A stretch of DNA of 64,000 nt, taken from JAXMBN01 sp046349875. Lineage in GTDB: Bacteria > Planctomycetota > Planctomycetia > Pirellulales > Pirellulaceae. The first letter of the stretch is position 1. The number at the start of each line of letters is the position of its first letter. A model generated the notes under the pieces. That model ran no database searches. It had not been told where the DNA came from and saw nothing but the letters and a program-made list of their open reading frames with translations. The stretch is from NCBI GenBank assembly GCA_046349875.1, contig JAXMBN010000014.1, positions 76,935 through 140,934 on the forward strand, written 5' to 3'. A program made the translations under genes and the position numbers. Shown here in pieces: positions 52,801-61,854 of the stretch.

Positions 52801-53640
52801 ATGTACGAAGCCCATTGGAATCTGCGATCCCGTCCATTCGAAAATCGACTGGAAGGCGAGTTCTACTATCCATCCGAGGTACACCAAGCAGCGTTGCTCA
52901 AACTTCGATTTGCCATCGAGAATCGACGCAGCGCGGCTGTCCTATCGGGCACCAGTGGGATGGGCAAAAGCATGGTCCTGCAGTCCTTGCAGGATCAACT
53001 TCCTGATTACGTCACTTCGATGATATCGATACTCTATCCTGCGATGGAACCCAATCAGCTTATTCGCACGATTGCCAATCGACTGTGCGGCGAAAGCAAA
53101 GATTCCCAGCAAAGCGATATGGCAGCCTCGATCGAACGGATCGATAACCATCTTCGCGAACAATCCAAACATGGCAAGCACGTCATCATCGCCATCGACG
53201 AAGCCCACTTGTTGGAACAATACGGGTTGATTGAACCACTGAGGCTCCTATTGAATTTGGGAACACCAGCTCCGATCGGGGAATCGACGCTAACCTTGAT
53301 CCTCTGTGGTCAACCAACTCTATTGCCACATGTGCAGCGTAATGTATCGCTCGACGAACGCATCGCAGTGCGTTGCGTCCTCCATCGATTGGCGCTCGAT
53401 GAGACGGTCGCCTACATCGGTCATCGCATTCGATCAGCCGGAGGCCATACGGAAAAGGTCTTCGACACCCCTGCGATGGAAACCGTGTTCAGCTTGACCC
53501 AGGGAATCCCGCGCCGTATCAATCGACTATGCGATCTAGCTCTCATGGTTGGATACGCCCAAGAACGCGAACGCATCACGAGCGAACTCATCGAAGAGGT
53601 CAACGAGGAACTGACTACACCAAGCCTATCGATGGAATAG
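52801..53640 (+). CDS. ExeA-like AAA ATPase
   Basis: A 279-residue AAA protein of the GspA/ExeA group. The N-terminus MYEAHWNLRSRPFENRLEGE and YYPSEVHQAALLKLRFAIEN are family hallmarks. Walker A is GTSGMGKS, Walker B HVIIAIDEAHLLE, then the sensor region LTLILCGQPTLLPH and the arginine-containing IPRRINRLCDLALM. Unlike full-length ExeA (about 550 residues) it stops right after the ATPase core and lacks the C-terminal peptidoglycan-binding region, as is common for ExeA-like proteins in exopolysaccharide clusters. It begins 63 bases after the CpsD-like gene. A role in envelope assembly with the two upstream genes is inferred. Confidence 0.9.
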   Translation: MYEAHWNLRSRPFENRLEGEFYYPSEVHQAALLKLRFAIENRRSAAVLSGTSGMGKSMVLQSLQDQLPDYVTSMISILYPAMEPNQLIRTIANRLCGESKDSQQSDMAASIERIDNHLREQSKHGKHVIIAIDEAHLLEQYGLIEPLRLLLNLGTPAPIGESTLTLILCGQPTLLPHVQRNVSLDERIAVRCVLHRLALDETVAYIGHRIRSAGGHTEKVFDTPAMETVFSLTQGIPRRINRLCDLALMVGYAQERERITSELIEEVNEELTTPSLSME

Positions 53641-53682
53641 TTGCCTTCATCGCAAAGGTATGCTGAAAGTCTCTACGAATGA

Positions 53683-53713
53683 AAACGGCTTGCTATTTTC
53701 TAGCAAGCCGTTT
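53683..53713. terminator. Bidirectional hairpin terminator
   Basis: A perfect 13-bp stem AAACGGCTTGCTA / TAGCAAGCCGTTT with a five-base loop TTTTC lies between the convergent ExeA-like and lipoprotein genes. The A and T ends of the stem give short U-runs on either strand, so it can stop transcription from both sides. Confidence 0.8.
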
Positions 53714-53744
53714 GCTTAGTCTGAATGTGACGAACAATCGATTT

Positions 53745-54191
53745 CTATTTCTTGGTCGTCAATTCAACGTTCCCCAGATCGTTCGCTCTTCCGTCGCCGA
53801 TCGAAATCGAAAAGGGCGTCGTCTTGGGATCGTTGTACTTGTTATTGAGCTTGTCTGGTCCACTCCAAGAACGTGACATGACGTTGTACTCTTTGTGCTC
53901 AAACGTCACTTTGTAATCGCCCCCAGGTGCTCCATCCCCTTCCTCATAGGTTGAAATGCGAAGCTTGCCTTCTGCATCGGTAAAGCCTTGAGGGTAGGTT
54001 GGTTGCTTGGTATCGACACCAATCACATCGATCAGCTTGACTTGAATCTCCGGAACCGGCTTTCCATCAACCGTCACCGTTCCCTTGATCTTAAAAACCT
54101 TCTTCTCGTTGGGATGCTTGTCTCCACAACCGGGGATCCCGAAGCAGGCCACTCCCAACACAAACAACATCACAAGGTGCGGTTTTCGCAT
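53745..54191 (-). CDS. Lipoprotein with carboxypeptidase-regulatory-like domain
   Basis: About 148 residues from MRKPHLVMLFV; an ATG two codons earlier is also possible. The signal ends in a lipobox-like GIPGC, so Cys should be lipidated. The mature domain is an Ig-like fold of the transthyretin/CarboxypepD_reg type: KIKGTVTVDGKPVPEIQVKL, TDAEGKLRISTYEEGDGAPG, DYKVTFEHKEYNV. Such small lipoproteins are very frequent in planctomycetes, commonly next to DUF1559 genes, as here. The upstream DUF1559 gene is separated by a hairpin, so transcription may be partly independent. Ligand unknown. Confidence 0.8.
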   Translation of the reverse strand: MRKPHLVMLFVLGVACFGIPGCGDKHPNEKKVFKIKGTVTVDGKPVPEIQVKLIDVIGVDTKQPTYPQGFTDAEGKLRISTYEEGDGAPGGDYKVTFEHKEYNVMSRSWSGPDKLNNKYNDPKTTPFSISIGDGRANDLGNVELTTKK

Positions 54192-54227
54192 GTACATGAA
54201 CCCAATCTTGCGGAATAGAAATGAAAG

Positions 54228-54257
54228 ATGCACCAAGTCATCAATGTCTTGGTGCAT
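54228..54257 (-). terminator. Hairpin between DUF1559 and lipoprotein genes
   Basis: A 10-bp perfect inverted repeat ATGCACCAAG / CTTGGTGCAT with a 10-base loop. On the minus strand it lies about 30 bases after the DUF1559 stop and is followed by a T-rich stretch (CTTTCATTTCT). It could terminate the DUF1559 transcript or attenuate into the lipoprotein gene. Confidence 0.6.
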
Positions 54258-54287
54258 CACCTGATGCTTCCCAAAGCGAACCTAAGA

Positions 54288-55296
54288 TCAGTCGGTGCCG
54301 GTGACGACTTCACCCTTTTCACGAGTGATTCGCGAGGCGAAAGTCAAAGGATCGATGCTGTCTGAAGTGAATTGAACCGAAGCATCGCACATGACGAATT
54401 GAGCTCCACCGGTGTGGAACGAATGGAACCCTTGACCTCGTAGGTTGGTGCAGTTGATGGCACAACCACCTTCAGCAATCGGAAAGGCAGCCGCTCCACG
54501 AACCGCGCCCGCCAACCAATGCTCACCCAACAAAGGATCGCCCCATCCGCCGCCGTTGGTGGCGCCGATGATGGCTGGAACCTGGATTTGCTTGAAACCG
54601 ACATAGATCTTATCGCCACCGGTCTTTTCACCCATCAAGTACGTATTCGACGTACCATCGATAATGGTCGACATCTTGTTGTTGGCGGTCGATTGGAACG
54701 TCAAAGCCTGCAATGCACCGTGACGCGAGCCACCTTGATTGTTGGAATAGGCGATGTTGCCATAGGTTGCGCGAACGCCCGTGGTGATGGCATAGTCGCT
54801 TGGTGCTGCCTTCCAGCTAGCCGCTGGCATCCCGGGCAACAACGCGCCCGCAGGAATCGTCGCCGTATAAGTCCGCTCAACAGCCGATCCTGGTGCAGAA
54901 GGGCACATGAAAGTTGAAATCGGATTTGCAATCACGGCTGCATTGGAGATGCCAATGGGACCGTACGATACGGTCGATGGAGTTACTCGGCTGTCGTACT
55001 GTTGATACAACGCACTCTGTTCGATGAATGGAAGCAAGCCGACTAAGCAAGGTTGAATGTTGTATGGAGGTGCTGGTTGATTTACATAGTACGCGCCGGA
55101 AATGCCTTGAAGGCAGACTCGTAGTTGTGAAATGCCAAACCAATCTGCTTCAGGTTGTTTGAACAACTCATGCGCGAGCGGCCTCACGAGCCTGTTGCAC
55201 TGCCGGAAGCAATAGCCCGACAAGAATCCCAATAATGGCGATCACCACTAACAACTCGACGAGAGTGAAACCGCTTCTGCGTACGATTCGAACCAT
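54288..55296 (-). CDS. DUF1559 pilin-like protein with type IV N-methylation signal (two frame breaks)
   Basis: A planctomycete protein family with a type II/IV pseudopilin N-terminus. Reading from the ATG at 55294-55296 gives MVRIVRRSGFTLVELLVVIA, the G|FTLVE prepilin peptidase site and a hydrophobic helix ending PAVQQAREAAR. A base appears lost near 55174, after which SCSNNLKQIGLAFHNYESAF follows. Another shift near 55094 leads into the clean frame NQPAPPYNIQPCLVGLLPFI. The rest (54288-55232) holds the TSTFMCPSAPGS-like segment, SNTYLMGEKTGG and the C-terminal HTGGAQFVMCDASVQFTSDS typical of DUF1559. The total is near 330 residues. The function of the family is not established. Confidence 0.88.
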
Positions 55297-55586
55297 CAGA
55301 CAAGCTCCCGAAATACGAAATATGCCACTCGCAAAAGGGCGTGCGCGATTCGTTCCAATCGCGTGAGTTGATGAGAACTCTTTTGCAGGTGTGAAAAATC
55401 ATTCCAACTATAAGACTACGACCGCCCCATACGAAGTCAACATCGTCCAACACCCTGTAACACCAAATACGAAATGAATTTCACTTTCTCACTTCGGCGC
55501 TTCCCAATCAGGAGGATAAATCTCAGTATTTTCCCTGTAAAATCGTCTACAGGACTATTTTCCACCTAACTAATTCGATGCTTCTT

Positions 55587-56969
55587 TCATGGCGTTGATG
55601 ATGATGCAATCGATTGTTGAACCGCATCGCATATGCGCGCCATAGGATGGCTCCAATCGCCTTGCGACGTCTGTCGAAAGAGTCGCATCGAGGGATACCA
55701 AACCGAGTCCTCACGGTCCAACAACCATCGCCAATCAGGCATCAAACCCAACAAGACCCAAACAGGTAATCCCATCGCGCCGCAGAGATGTGCGATCGAA
55801 GTATCGCTCGTGATCACCAAATCGAGATGCGCCAGAATGGCTGAAGTATCCATGAACGCTCCACTTGATTGATCGACGTTTTCAGGCAGAGTTCGAAGGG
55901 GTACGGCTCCTTTCCACTGCGCTTCCTGTTCCTTGCCATAGCCAAACTGCAACGAGTACAAGGAAACACCGGGAATTTGGCTGAGCGGTTCGTAAGTCGA
56001 AACCTTAAACGATCGAAATGCATCGGCTTGATGATCCTTGTTTCCCTGCCAAACCAAGCCAATCCGCATCTTTGCAGGAGGCTGCTTTTGAACCCACCCT
56101 TGCCAATAGTTCACCAAATAGGATGGAGCAGACACATAGGGAACGTCGCGAGGAATCGTGTTCAAATCGGTGCGCAATACATCGGCCACATCCACGAGCG
56201 AACAGTGAAAGTCGAAATTCGTTTCGACAGCCAACGTCTGCGGAATCCACATATCGATGTAGGGAAGCTTACCAAGCAATGCGGTTAACGATCCCGGTCC
56301 ATGCACGATGACAAAGGCACCGCGTTCTTTGAGGATCTTGGCATAACGCAAGAAATGAAACGTATCTCCCAACCCTTGCTCGGCGTAGAGCAAGATACGC
56401 TTTCCTCGCAACTCTTCTCCTTGCCAAAGCGGGGCTGGATGTTTGGGGCGAGGCATTTCGGGACACATCCATCGCCATCGATATTCGCGCCACCCTTCTT
56501 CGAATCGCCCCTGTAGTAGATACAACACACCTAAGTTGCGATGCAATTCGGCATCTTGCGGAGCCAACGCCATGGCTTGCTGGTAGCACTTGAGGGCCAA
56601 CTGATGATTGCCACTCCAAACGTGCAAGGTCCCTCGATTCTTGAACGCATTGACATAGTCGGGCTTCAGTGCGATGGCTTTTTGGAAGCAAGCGTCCGCT
56701 TCCTCGGTTTGATAGTCATACCGCAACGAATTCCCAAGGTTGTTGAGCGCCACAGGAAACTCGGGCTGCAGAGCGAGGGCTTTACGATAGGCATCGATGG
56801 CTTCGCGGTACCGATGTTGATCATGGAGCGCAATACCAAGAAAGCACCAAGCATTGGCCAAGTTCGGAAGTTGTTTCAACACGTGTCGATAGACTTCTTC
56901 CGCTCGCTGAACCTGACCTTGTTGATGAATCTGCCAAGCTTGTTGAAGCAATGAATCGGCGGTAGGCAT
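55587..56969 (-). CDS. TPR protein with C-terminal GT9-like glycosyltransferase domain
   Basis: A 460-residue cytoplasmic protein. Four to five TPR units occupy about residues 1-170 (AWQIHQQGQVQRAEEVYRHV, FLGIALHDQHRYREAIDAYR, LALQPEFPVALNNLGNSLRY). The second half has the heptosyltransferase-like pattern: KRILLYAEQGLGDTFHFLRY, IVHGPGSLTALLGKLPYID, MRIGLVWQGNKDHQADAFRS, and the nucleotide-sugar region DLVITSDTSIAHLCGAMGLP with VWVLLGLMPDWRWLLDRED. This fusion is common in planctomycetes. Glycosylation of lipopolysaccharide or protein is possible. Stand-alone on its strand, downstream of rpoD by about 120 bases. Confidence 0.88.
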   Translation of the reverse strand: MPTADSLLQQAWQIHQQGQVQRAEEVYRHVLKQLPNLANAWCFLGIALHDQHRYREAIDAYRKALALQPEFPVALNNLGNSLRYDYQTEEADACFQKAIALKPDYVNAFKNRGTLHVWSGNHQLALKCYQQAMALAPQDAELHRNLGVLYLLQGRFEEGWREYRWRWMCPEMPRPKHPAPLWQGEELRGKRILLYAEQGLGDTFHFLRYAKILKERGAFVIVHGPGSLTALLGKLPYIDMWIPQTLAVETNFDFHCSLVDVADVLRTDLNTIPRDVPYVSAPSYLVNYWQGWVQKQPPAKMRIGLVWQGNKDHQADAFRSFKVSTYEPLSQIPGVSLYSLQFGYGKEQEAQWKGAVPLRTLPENVDQSSGAFMDTSAILAHLDLVITSDTSIAHLCGAMGLPVWVLLGLMPDWRWLLDREDSVWYPSMRLFRQTSQGDWSHPMARICDAVQQSIASSSTP

Positions 56970-57088
56970 AGATCAACTCTCAAAACCTTGCACGCGACAA
57001 AGAAAGCAGGTCTAGAAATCAAATTCGCCAGCGACTTCCGAGAAGTCCTGGCGAATTGAAATGGGAATCGATTTTTTCGAAGCAAGGC

Positions 57089-58663
57089 TTAGTCGAGGAA
57101 CCCGACCAAATCCTGACTGCGACTTGGCTGTTGCAGCTTTCGAACCGCTTTGGCCTCGATCTGGCGAATACGCTCTCGCGTCACTTTGAAAATGTGCCCC
57201 ACCTCTTCCAAGGTGTAGCTATAACCATCTCCAAGACCGTATCGTAGCTTGATGATCTCTCGTTCACGATAGCTCAATGTCTTGAGCACGCGATTGATTC
57301 GATCGCGAAGCATTTCTTGACCGGCACCGATCGCAGGGCTTTCCGCAGTTCCGTCGGGAAGCAAATCGCCGAACTGGCTATCTTCGCTATTGCCGACAGG
57401 ACGGTCCAACGAGATCGGATAGCGACTCATCGCGAGAACGCGGCGAGCCTCTTCGATAGTGGTTTCAGCGCGGCGAGCCGTTTCTTCGAGCGTTGGTTCG
57501 CGTCCCAATTCTTGGAGGAGTTGTCGCGAAACATTGCGGACTCGCGACATGGTTTCCACCATGTGAACAGGAATACGAATGGTTCGACTTTGGTCAGCAA
57601 CCGCACGCGTGATGGCTTGGCGAATCCACCAAGTTGCATAGGTGCAGAACTTGAAACCACGTCGATACTCGAACTTGTCGACCGCTCGCATCAAACCGGC
57701 GTTGCCTTCTTGGATCAAATCCAAAAAGCTCAAACCTCGATTGCGATACTTCTTGGCGATCGAAACAACCAATCGAAGGTTACCTTCGCTCAATTGCTTC
57801 TTCGCTCGCTGGTACTCTGTATAGACTCGCTTTACCATTTCGACGCGATTGCGCAAGCTGGTCGGAGTTTCTTGGGTCGCCATCAGGATCTGGCGATACT
57901 CTCGTTTGAGTTCGGCGATCTGCGAAGGTGCAACATACTCGCTCGAAAGCTTCTTGAGGTCATCTCGAATCTCATCGATGCGGCGACTGAATCGTTCGAG
58001 CATGCCAATCATTTGCTCGATGCGCTGAGTCCGCAAACCTAGCTCTTCCACCAACCGCACCGTCTTGCGACGACGACGAGCAAGCGATTGCCAAGCTTCT
58101 TTGCGGCGAGCCTTCGGCATGGAACGGCTCAACGCGTTTCGATAGTCCCGACGATTTCGCTTCAAGAGAACATCCAAGGTCTTGAGGTTGTGCGGAAGCC
58201 GCCCCAAAATCTGGTCCTTCTCAAGCTTGTCGGTCACCGAAACCTGTACCGTTCGATCGAACGGAAGCTCACCCAAGTGAACTCGCTTCAGCACTTTGTA
58301 CGCATACTGCACGACGTAATCGCATTCGAGCAACTTCGTACGGAAGCGACGACGTGTAACTTCAATCGTTTTGGCTAAGCGGATTTCTTCTTGGCGAGTC
58401 AACAATGGAATCTCGCCCATCTGCGTCAAATACATCCGGACCGGGTCATCCGACCACGTCTCGGTTTCTTCAACGTCCGCTAGCAGGTCCTCGTCGCTAT
58501 CCAACTGAATCTGCTCATCGTTCGCGACTACATCCGCGGGTACGCCGTCTGAAAGATCATCACCATCATCTTCCAGCGCCAGGCTATGAAAGCCATCCAA
58601 GTCATCGGCACCGCGTGGGGAGTCGTCGTCGAATTCGTCCATCAAGGGATCGAACAAGTTCAT
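57089..58663 (-). CDS. rpoD: Primary sigma factor of the sigma-70 family
   Basis: A 524-residue housekeeping-type sigma factor. After an acidic N-terminus (DDLDGFHSLALEDDGDDLSD) region 1.2 reads DPVRMYLTQMGEIPLLTRQE. Region 2 is complete: NLRLVVSIAKKYRNRGLSFL, LDLIQEGNAGLMRAVDKFEY, FCTYATWWIRQAITRAVADQ and SRTIRIPVHMVE. Region 3 (LQELGREPTLEETARRAE) and region 4 follow, with LSYREREIIKLRYGLGDGYS and EVGHIFKVTRERIRQIEAKA. A non-conserved spacer between 1.2 and 2.1 (about residues 100-290) is basic and helical. Region 1.1 is not recognised. The conserved core suggests the principal sigma factor, but planctomycetes carry paralogues of this type. Confidence 0.93.
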   Translation of the reverse strand: MNLFDPLMDEFDDDSPRGADDLDGFHSLALEDDGDDLSDGVPADVVANDEQIQLDSDEDLLADVEETETWSDDPVRMYLTQMGEIPLLTRQEEIRLAKTIEVTRRRFRTKLLECDYVVQYAYKVLKRVHLGELPFDRTVQVSVTDKLEKDQILGRLPHNLKTLDVLLKRNRRDYRNALSRSMPKARRKEAWQSLARRRRKTVRLVEELGLRTQRIEQMIGMLERFSRRIDEIRDDLKKLSSEYVAPSQIAELKREYRQILMATQETPTSLRNRVEMVKRVYTEYQRAKKQLSEGNLRLVVSIAKKYRNRGLSFLDLIQEGNAGLMRAVDKFEYRRGFKFCTYATWWIRQAITRAVADQSRTIRIPVHMVETMSRVRNVSRQLLQELGREPTLEETARRAETTIEEARRVLAMSRYPISLDRPVGNSEDSQFGDLLPDGTAESPAIGAGQEMLRDRINRVLKTLSYREREIIKLRYGLGDGYSYTLEEVGHIFKVTRERIRQIEAKAVRKLQQPSRSQDLVGFLD

Positions 58664-59691
58664 ACTCCTGAAACCATATGGGTTGTTTGAGGTTGAAAAT
58701 CAACCACACCTTACTCCTCTTCAAGCCTCACCCGGCACCGCCGAGCGAAACCGTCCGATGAGGGACAAGCAATCTTACCACCTGTCCACGTGTGTTCGAA
58801 CAATCGTCAATAAATAGTAAACTTTTACTCCTGGGTATCTTGATTCAAACACCCAGGATTTTCCAGCGTCACATTTACTTTCCTTGGCAAAGCCTATCGA
58901 CACAGTCCCCGCGGGTCCTGTTCAGGGGGTCACTTCGCTTTCGAAGCGACTCGCAAACTCGTCATGTTGCCTATCTCTAGCGGTTCCTTCGAATTGGACT
59001 CGAAGGTCCAGGTCTCTTCTGGGAAGGTGGGGTTGTAACGATCTTTAAATGTGCTCCGGATGCAGGTCTCAAGTTCAAGTTTCACTCGAACTCGCTCTAC
59101 AACCGCCGACTGCTTGATCCCGACCACGGTCGCGAACAATTCTCCGTGTCGCCTTTGACTCCATGTCCTTCTTCAAATGCCGACGATCCCGATTCTCCCC
59201 AGAACAATGGCCCAAACCAAACCGAAGCCCTATCGCCCCGTCGCTCGGTTTTCCGTACTCGTTCCTTCGTCGAATCCCTCACGCACCTCGAACCGATTCC
59301 ATCCCCATCCGCGCGGAAACATGCTGGTTCCAAGCCGAATAGGAACTTGCCAAGGTGAGTCTAAAAAGGTTGGAACTAGGGTCAGATTTTGGTGTGAAAC
59401 AACCCCACCGATCGATCAAATCTGAGACCGGCATGCTTTACTTGACGCTACTAGCTCTCGCTAACCTTTCGACTCCAGCAGCTTTTGGCCACCTTCGCGT
59501 TATCGCTCGAACATCCCCCGAGCCAGGAATCCTCTTCTCTCGCTCGAGTAAACCAGAACGCAACAAGAGCCGTATGCACATTGGTTCTGATCCTCGTAAA
59601 ATTTTAACCAGTGAGTTCGACAGGTCCAGTCTCTTCATGACTAGAATGGCGGATTCCTGTCGCGCTTGCTCCCTTTTTGGATTCTTATCAC
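58664..59691. other. Long intergenic region upstream of rpoD
   Basis: About 1 kb with no gene I can support firmly. It should include the rpoD promoter and leader. A minus-strand frame at 58930-59139 has the codon pattern of a coding stretch (see separate entry). Plus-strand frames at 59146-59425 are Pro/Ser/Arg-rich without ribosome sites. GGGTCAGATTTTGG near 59390 resembles sequence often seen beside REP-associated transposase genes, but no such gene is present. No RNA gene was recognised. Confidence 0.4.
58930..59139 (-). CDS. Possible small hypothetical protein
   Basis: A 69-residue frame starting at a TTG codon. Internal codon choice resembles the window's genes (VVGIKQSAVVERVRVKLEL, RDRYNPTFPEETWTF-like stretch). 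GGAGA precedes the TTG closely, at less than the usual spacing. It may be the end of a larger gene damaged upstream, or chance. No family recognised. Confidence 0.25.
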   Translation of the reverse strand: MFATVVGIKQSAVVERVRVKLELETCIRSTFKDRYNPTFPEETWTFESNSKEPLEIGNMTSLRVASKAK

Positions 59692-60228
59692 ATGAGTTCT
59701 GGATACCTTCTCCCCTGTACCTGCGGCAAAAAATTGGTGATTACCAAGAGCCAGGCGGGAGAGGAAGTCACCTGTGATTGTGGGGAAAAACTGCAGGTTC
59801 CTACCCTCCGAGGCCTCGCCGATCTCGAAATCGCCGCTGCCAGCAATGAGGTCAAAGTGGCCAAACCACGATCCTGGAATCCGCTTTTGGGAATTCCCAC
59901 CGCAATTTTGCTCGGATTGTCCGTAATCCTGTTTGGACTGTTTGCATATCACGCCTATTGGCGACTGCAAATCGATACGTCCTACACCGTGCAGGACGAA
60001 ATTTCCAACGGTGACAAAAAACTCGACGAACTTTCACCCGCCGATTTGCTAACGCTTTACCGCTCTTTCCGCGAAGAAGGACTCGGAGAAAAAGAAGCCC
60101 CTCCCTTCTACATACTCCTCCTTTACGCCAAAGATCGCGAAAACGACATGTACTTTTTCGGCGTTGCCTGCGCCTGCACGCTCGCCCTGGGACTCACCAC
60201 CGGTTGGCTTTCCAAACGACGCGGGTAA
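59692..60228 (+). CDS. Zinc-ribbon membrane protein
   Basis: About 178 residues from ATG giving MSSGYLLPC; the frame opens five codons earlier. The N-terminal 30 residues form a CxC...CDCG zinc ribbon (CTCGKKLVITKSQAGEEVTC then DCGEKLQVP), like the short ribbons found in many planctomycete membrane proteins. Two membrane helices follow: ILLGLSVILFGLFAYHAYW and, at the end, MYFFGVACACTLALGLTTGW. Between them is a charged loop with LDELSPADLLTLYRSFREE. No function is recognised. It heads a rightward gene group of YceI, membrane protein and ribD. Confidence 0.7.
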   Translation: MSSGYLLPCTCGKKLVITKSQAGEEVTCDCGEKLQVPTLRGLADLEIAAASNEVKVAKPRSWNPLLGIPTAILLGLSVILFGLFAYHAYWRLQIDTSYTVQDEISNGDKKLDELSPADLLTLYRSFREEGLGEKEAPPFYILLLYAKDRENDMYFFGVACACTLALGLTTGWLSKRRG

Positions 60229-60357
60229 CACTTGCCCTACACCAAGGTCTCGCATACGCCCTTCCCCGAATCGCTATGATGATGGAGCATCTGCGATGCT
60301 TTTTCACCCAATGATGTTGACCCTTAGTTCCTGTTCGTCACAACGAAAGGTGCCCCA

Positions 60358-60903
60358 ATGTTGAAAAGATTGCTTCTCGTGGTCGTTGCTTTTGCTAGCC
60401 TTGTTTCGGTTTCCAATGCAGCCGACCCGCTCAAACTCAATAAAGATAAGTCGAAGATCGGATTCGTCGGCAAGAAGACCGATGGCAAACATGCCGGTGG
60501 CTTCAAAGATTTTTCCGTGGATGCGCAAGCCGATTGGGAAGATCCAACCAAGAGCAGCCTGGCCATCGATATCAAGACCGATTCCCTTTGGTCCGATGAT
60601 GCCAAGTTGACCGAACACCTCAAGAACCCTGATTTCTTCGACGTTCGCAAATACCCTTCGATGAAATTCACTTCGACCAAGATCGAAGTTTCCGGTGAAC
60701 ACGAAGCTGTGATTCTCGGCAAACTCAAGATGCTCGACAAAGAAGTGGAAGTGAAGGTTCCTTGCAGCGTCGAAGCCAACGATTCCAGCGTGACGTTGAA
60801 TGCCAAGTTCAAAATCGATCGCACTCTATGGGGCATGTCCTATGGAGCCGGCAAGATCGATAAGGAAGTCGACATCGACGTTTCCCTCCAGTTTGCTCGA
60901 TAA
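60358..60903 (+). CDS. YceI-family periplasmic protein
   Basis: A 181-residue lipocalin-like protein that binds isoprenoid or other hydrophobic ligands in its family. A signal peptide ends at VSNAA. The mature domain shows KLNKDKSKIGFVGKKTDGKH (usual start of the YceI barrel), FSVDAQADWEDPTKSSLAID, HLKNPDFFDVRKYPSMKF (a family signature, LKSxDFFDxxxxP), and FKIDRTLWGMSYGAGKIDKE near the end. The length is normal. It is separated from the next gene by only five bases, so it is likely in an operon with the membrane protein that follows. Confidence 0.92.
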   Translation: MLKRLLLVVVAFASLVSVSNAADPLKLNKDKSKIGFVGKKTDGKHAGGFKDFSVDAQADWEDPTKSSLAIDIKTDSLWSDDAKLTEHLKNPDFFDVRKYPSMKFTSTKIEVSGEHEAVILGKLKMLDKEVEVKVPCSVEANDSSVTLNAKFKIDRTLWGMSYGAGKIDKEVDIDVSLQFAR

Positions 60904-60908
60904 TCGGA

Positions 60909-61763
60909 ATGGCTTTCGAACTTCAAGTTCTTCTTCAAAGCGTGATTCTTCCAGCCACGGTAGCGATGATCGTCGCCACCGTGGCTTGGCTTATGGAGGC
61001 ACGCTTATCACCAAAGGCCTCGGCCTTCATCGTCTCCATCGGATGGTGGCTAGGCCTTGTGACCGGACACCTTTCCGTCGTTCGATTCAGTTGGTGGTCC
61101 GATGAACCATGGCAACGACTTCCATGGTTCCTCTTGATCGGAATCGTGTTGACAGCCGTCCAATCGACTTGGATGCCTCAACTTTCACGCGCCCTTTGGC
61201 TCATCCCCTTAGGAGTTCTCACCGCGTGGCAATGCTTCCCCAATGGCGAGGCTTGGAAGGACATGTGGCAAGAACAAAGCTTTTGGATGGTGCTTCTCAT
61301 TCCATCGCTTCTTTGGAATGACCTCGCCCTAACCGATCTCTTTCGTCGCGATGCTGGGCGATGGTGCGGATGGATTCTCATCGCTGCCCTGGCGGGTACG
61401 TTCGCTCTGGCCATGCTCTCCTATGCCACGATGGGTCAATGGATCTTATCCACCCTCGCCGCTACGGTATCAGTCCTTTTTGTGAGTCTGTTTCGCCCCA
61501 AGCTAGGAGCGGAATCCTTGAGCCCTATCGTTCTTCTCACCATCGGAACGATGATCGCATGGACTCGCTTTCGCGGCAGTTTTCAGCCCGTAGGCATCTA
61601 CCTTTGCCTCTACTTCTTTCCGGTAGCCATCGCACTTCTCGATCGCATGCTGGCTCCGCGATCCCCACATTGGCTCCGCATCGCTCTTGCTGCGTCTCTT
61701 TCCGCCGTTGCCGTCTTGGTTGCAGCTTGGCCCTTGCTAACGGCCGAAGAAGAAGAGTGGTAA
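60909..61763 (+). CDS. Hypothetical polytopic membrane protein
   Basis: A 284-residue protein with about eight hydrophobic helices: LQSVILPATVAMIVATVAWL, ASAFIVSIGWWLGLVTGHLS, LLIGIVLTAVQSTWM, ALWLIPLGVLTAW, FWMVLLIPSLLWNDLALTDL, GWILIAALAGTFALAML, LSTLAATVSVLFVSLF and the terminal LRIALAASLSAVAVLVAAW. It ends EEEEW. No family motif is seen. It begins five bases after the YceI gene and lies about 90 bases before ribD, all in the same direction. Confidence 0.75.
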   Translation: MAFELQVLLQSVILPATVAMIVATVAWLMEARLSPKASAFIVSIGWWLGLVTGHLSVVRFSWWSDEPWQRLPWFLLIGIVLTAVQSTWMPQLSRALWLIPLGVLTAWQCFPNGEAWKDMWQEQSFWMVLLIPSLLWNDLALTDLFRRDAGRWCGWILIAALAGTFALAMLSYATMGQWILSTLAATVSVLFVSLFRPKLGAESLSPIVLLTIGTMIAWTRFRGSFQPVGIYLCLYFFPVAIALLDRMLAPRSPHWLRIALAASLSAVAVLVAAWPLLTAEEEEW

Positions 61764-61854
61764 ACTGAGGCTTCCTCGCTTCGGATCCCCAAGGCTTTCT
61801 TTCCGAAGTGGACATCCCGTTGGTTCCTGATTCTCCCTTCACACGTTGCTTCCT

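Noticed and set aside
59385..59400. Remnant of a REP-associated transposase element (GGGTCAGATTTTGG)
   Set aside because: No transposase frame and no paired inverted copy nearby; a single short match is not evidence.
59355..59777. 140-residue plus-strand frame upstream of the zinc-ribbon gene
   Set aside because: It overlaps the zinc-ribbon gene in another frame, and its composition is not protein-like.
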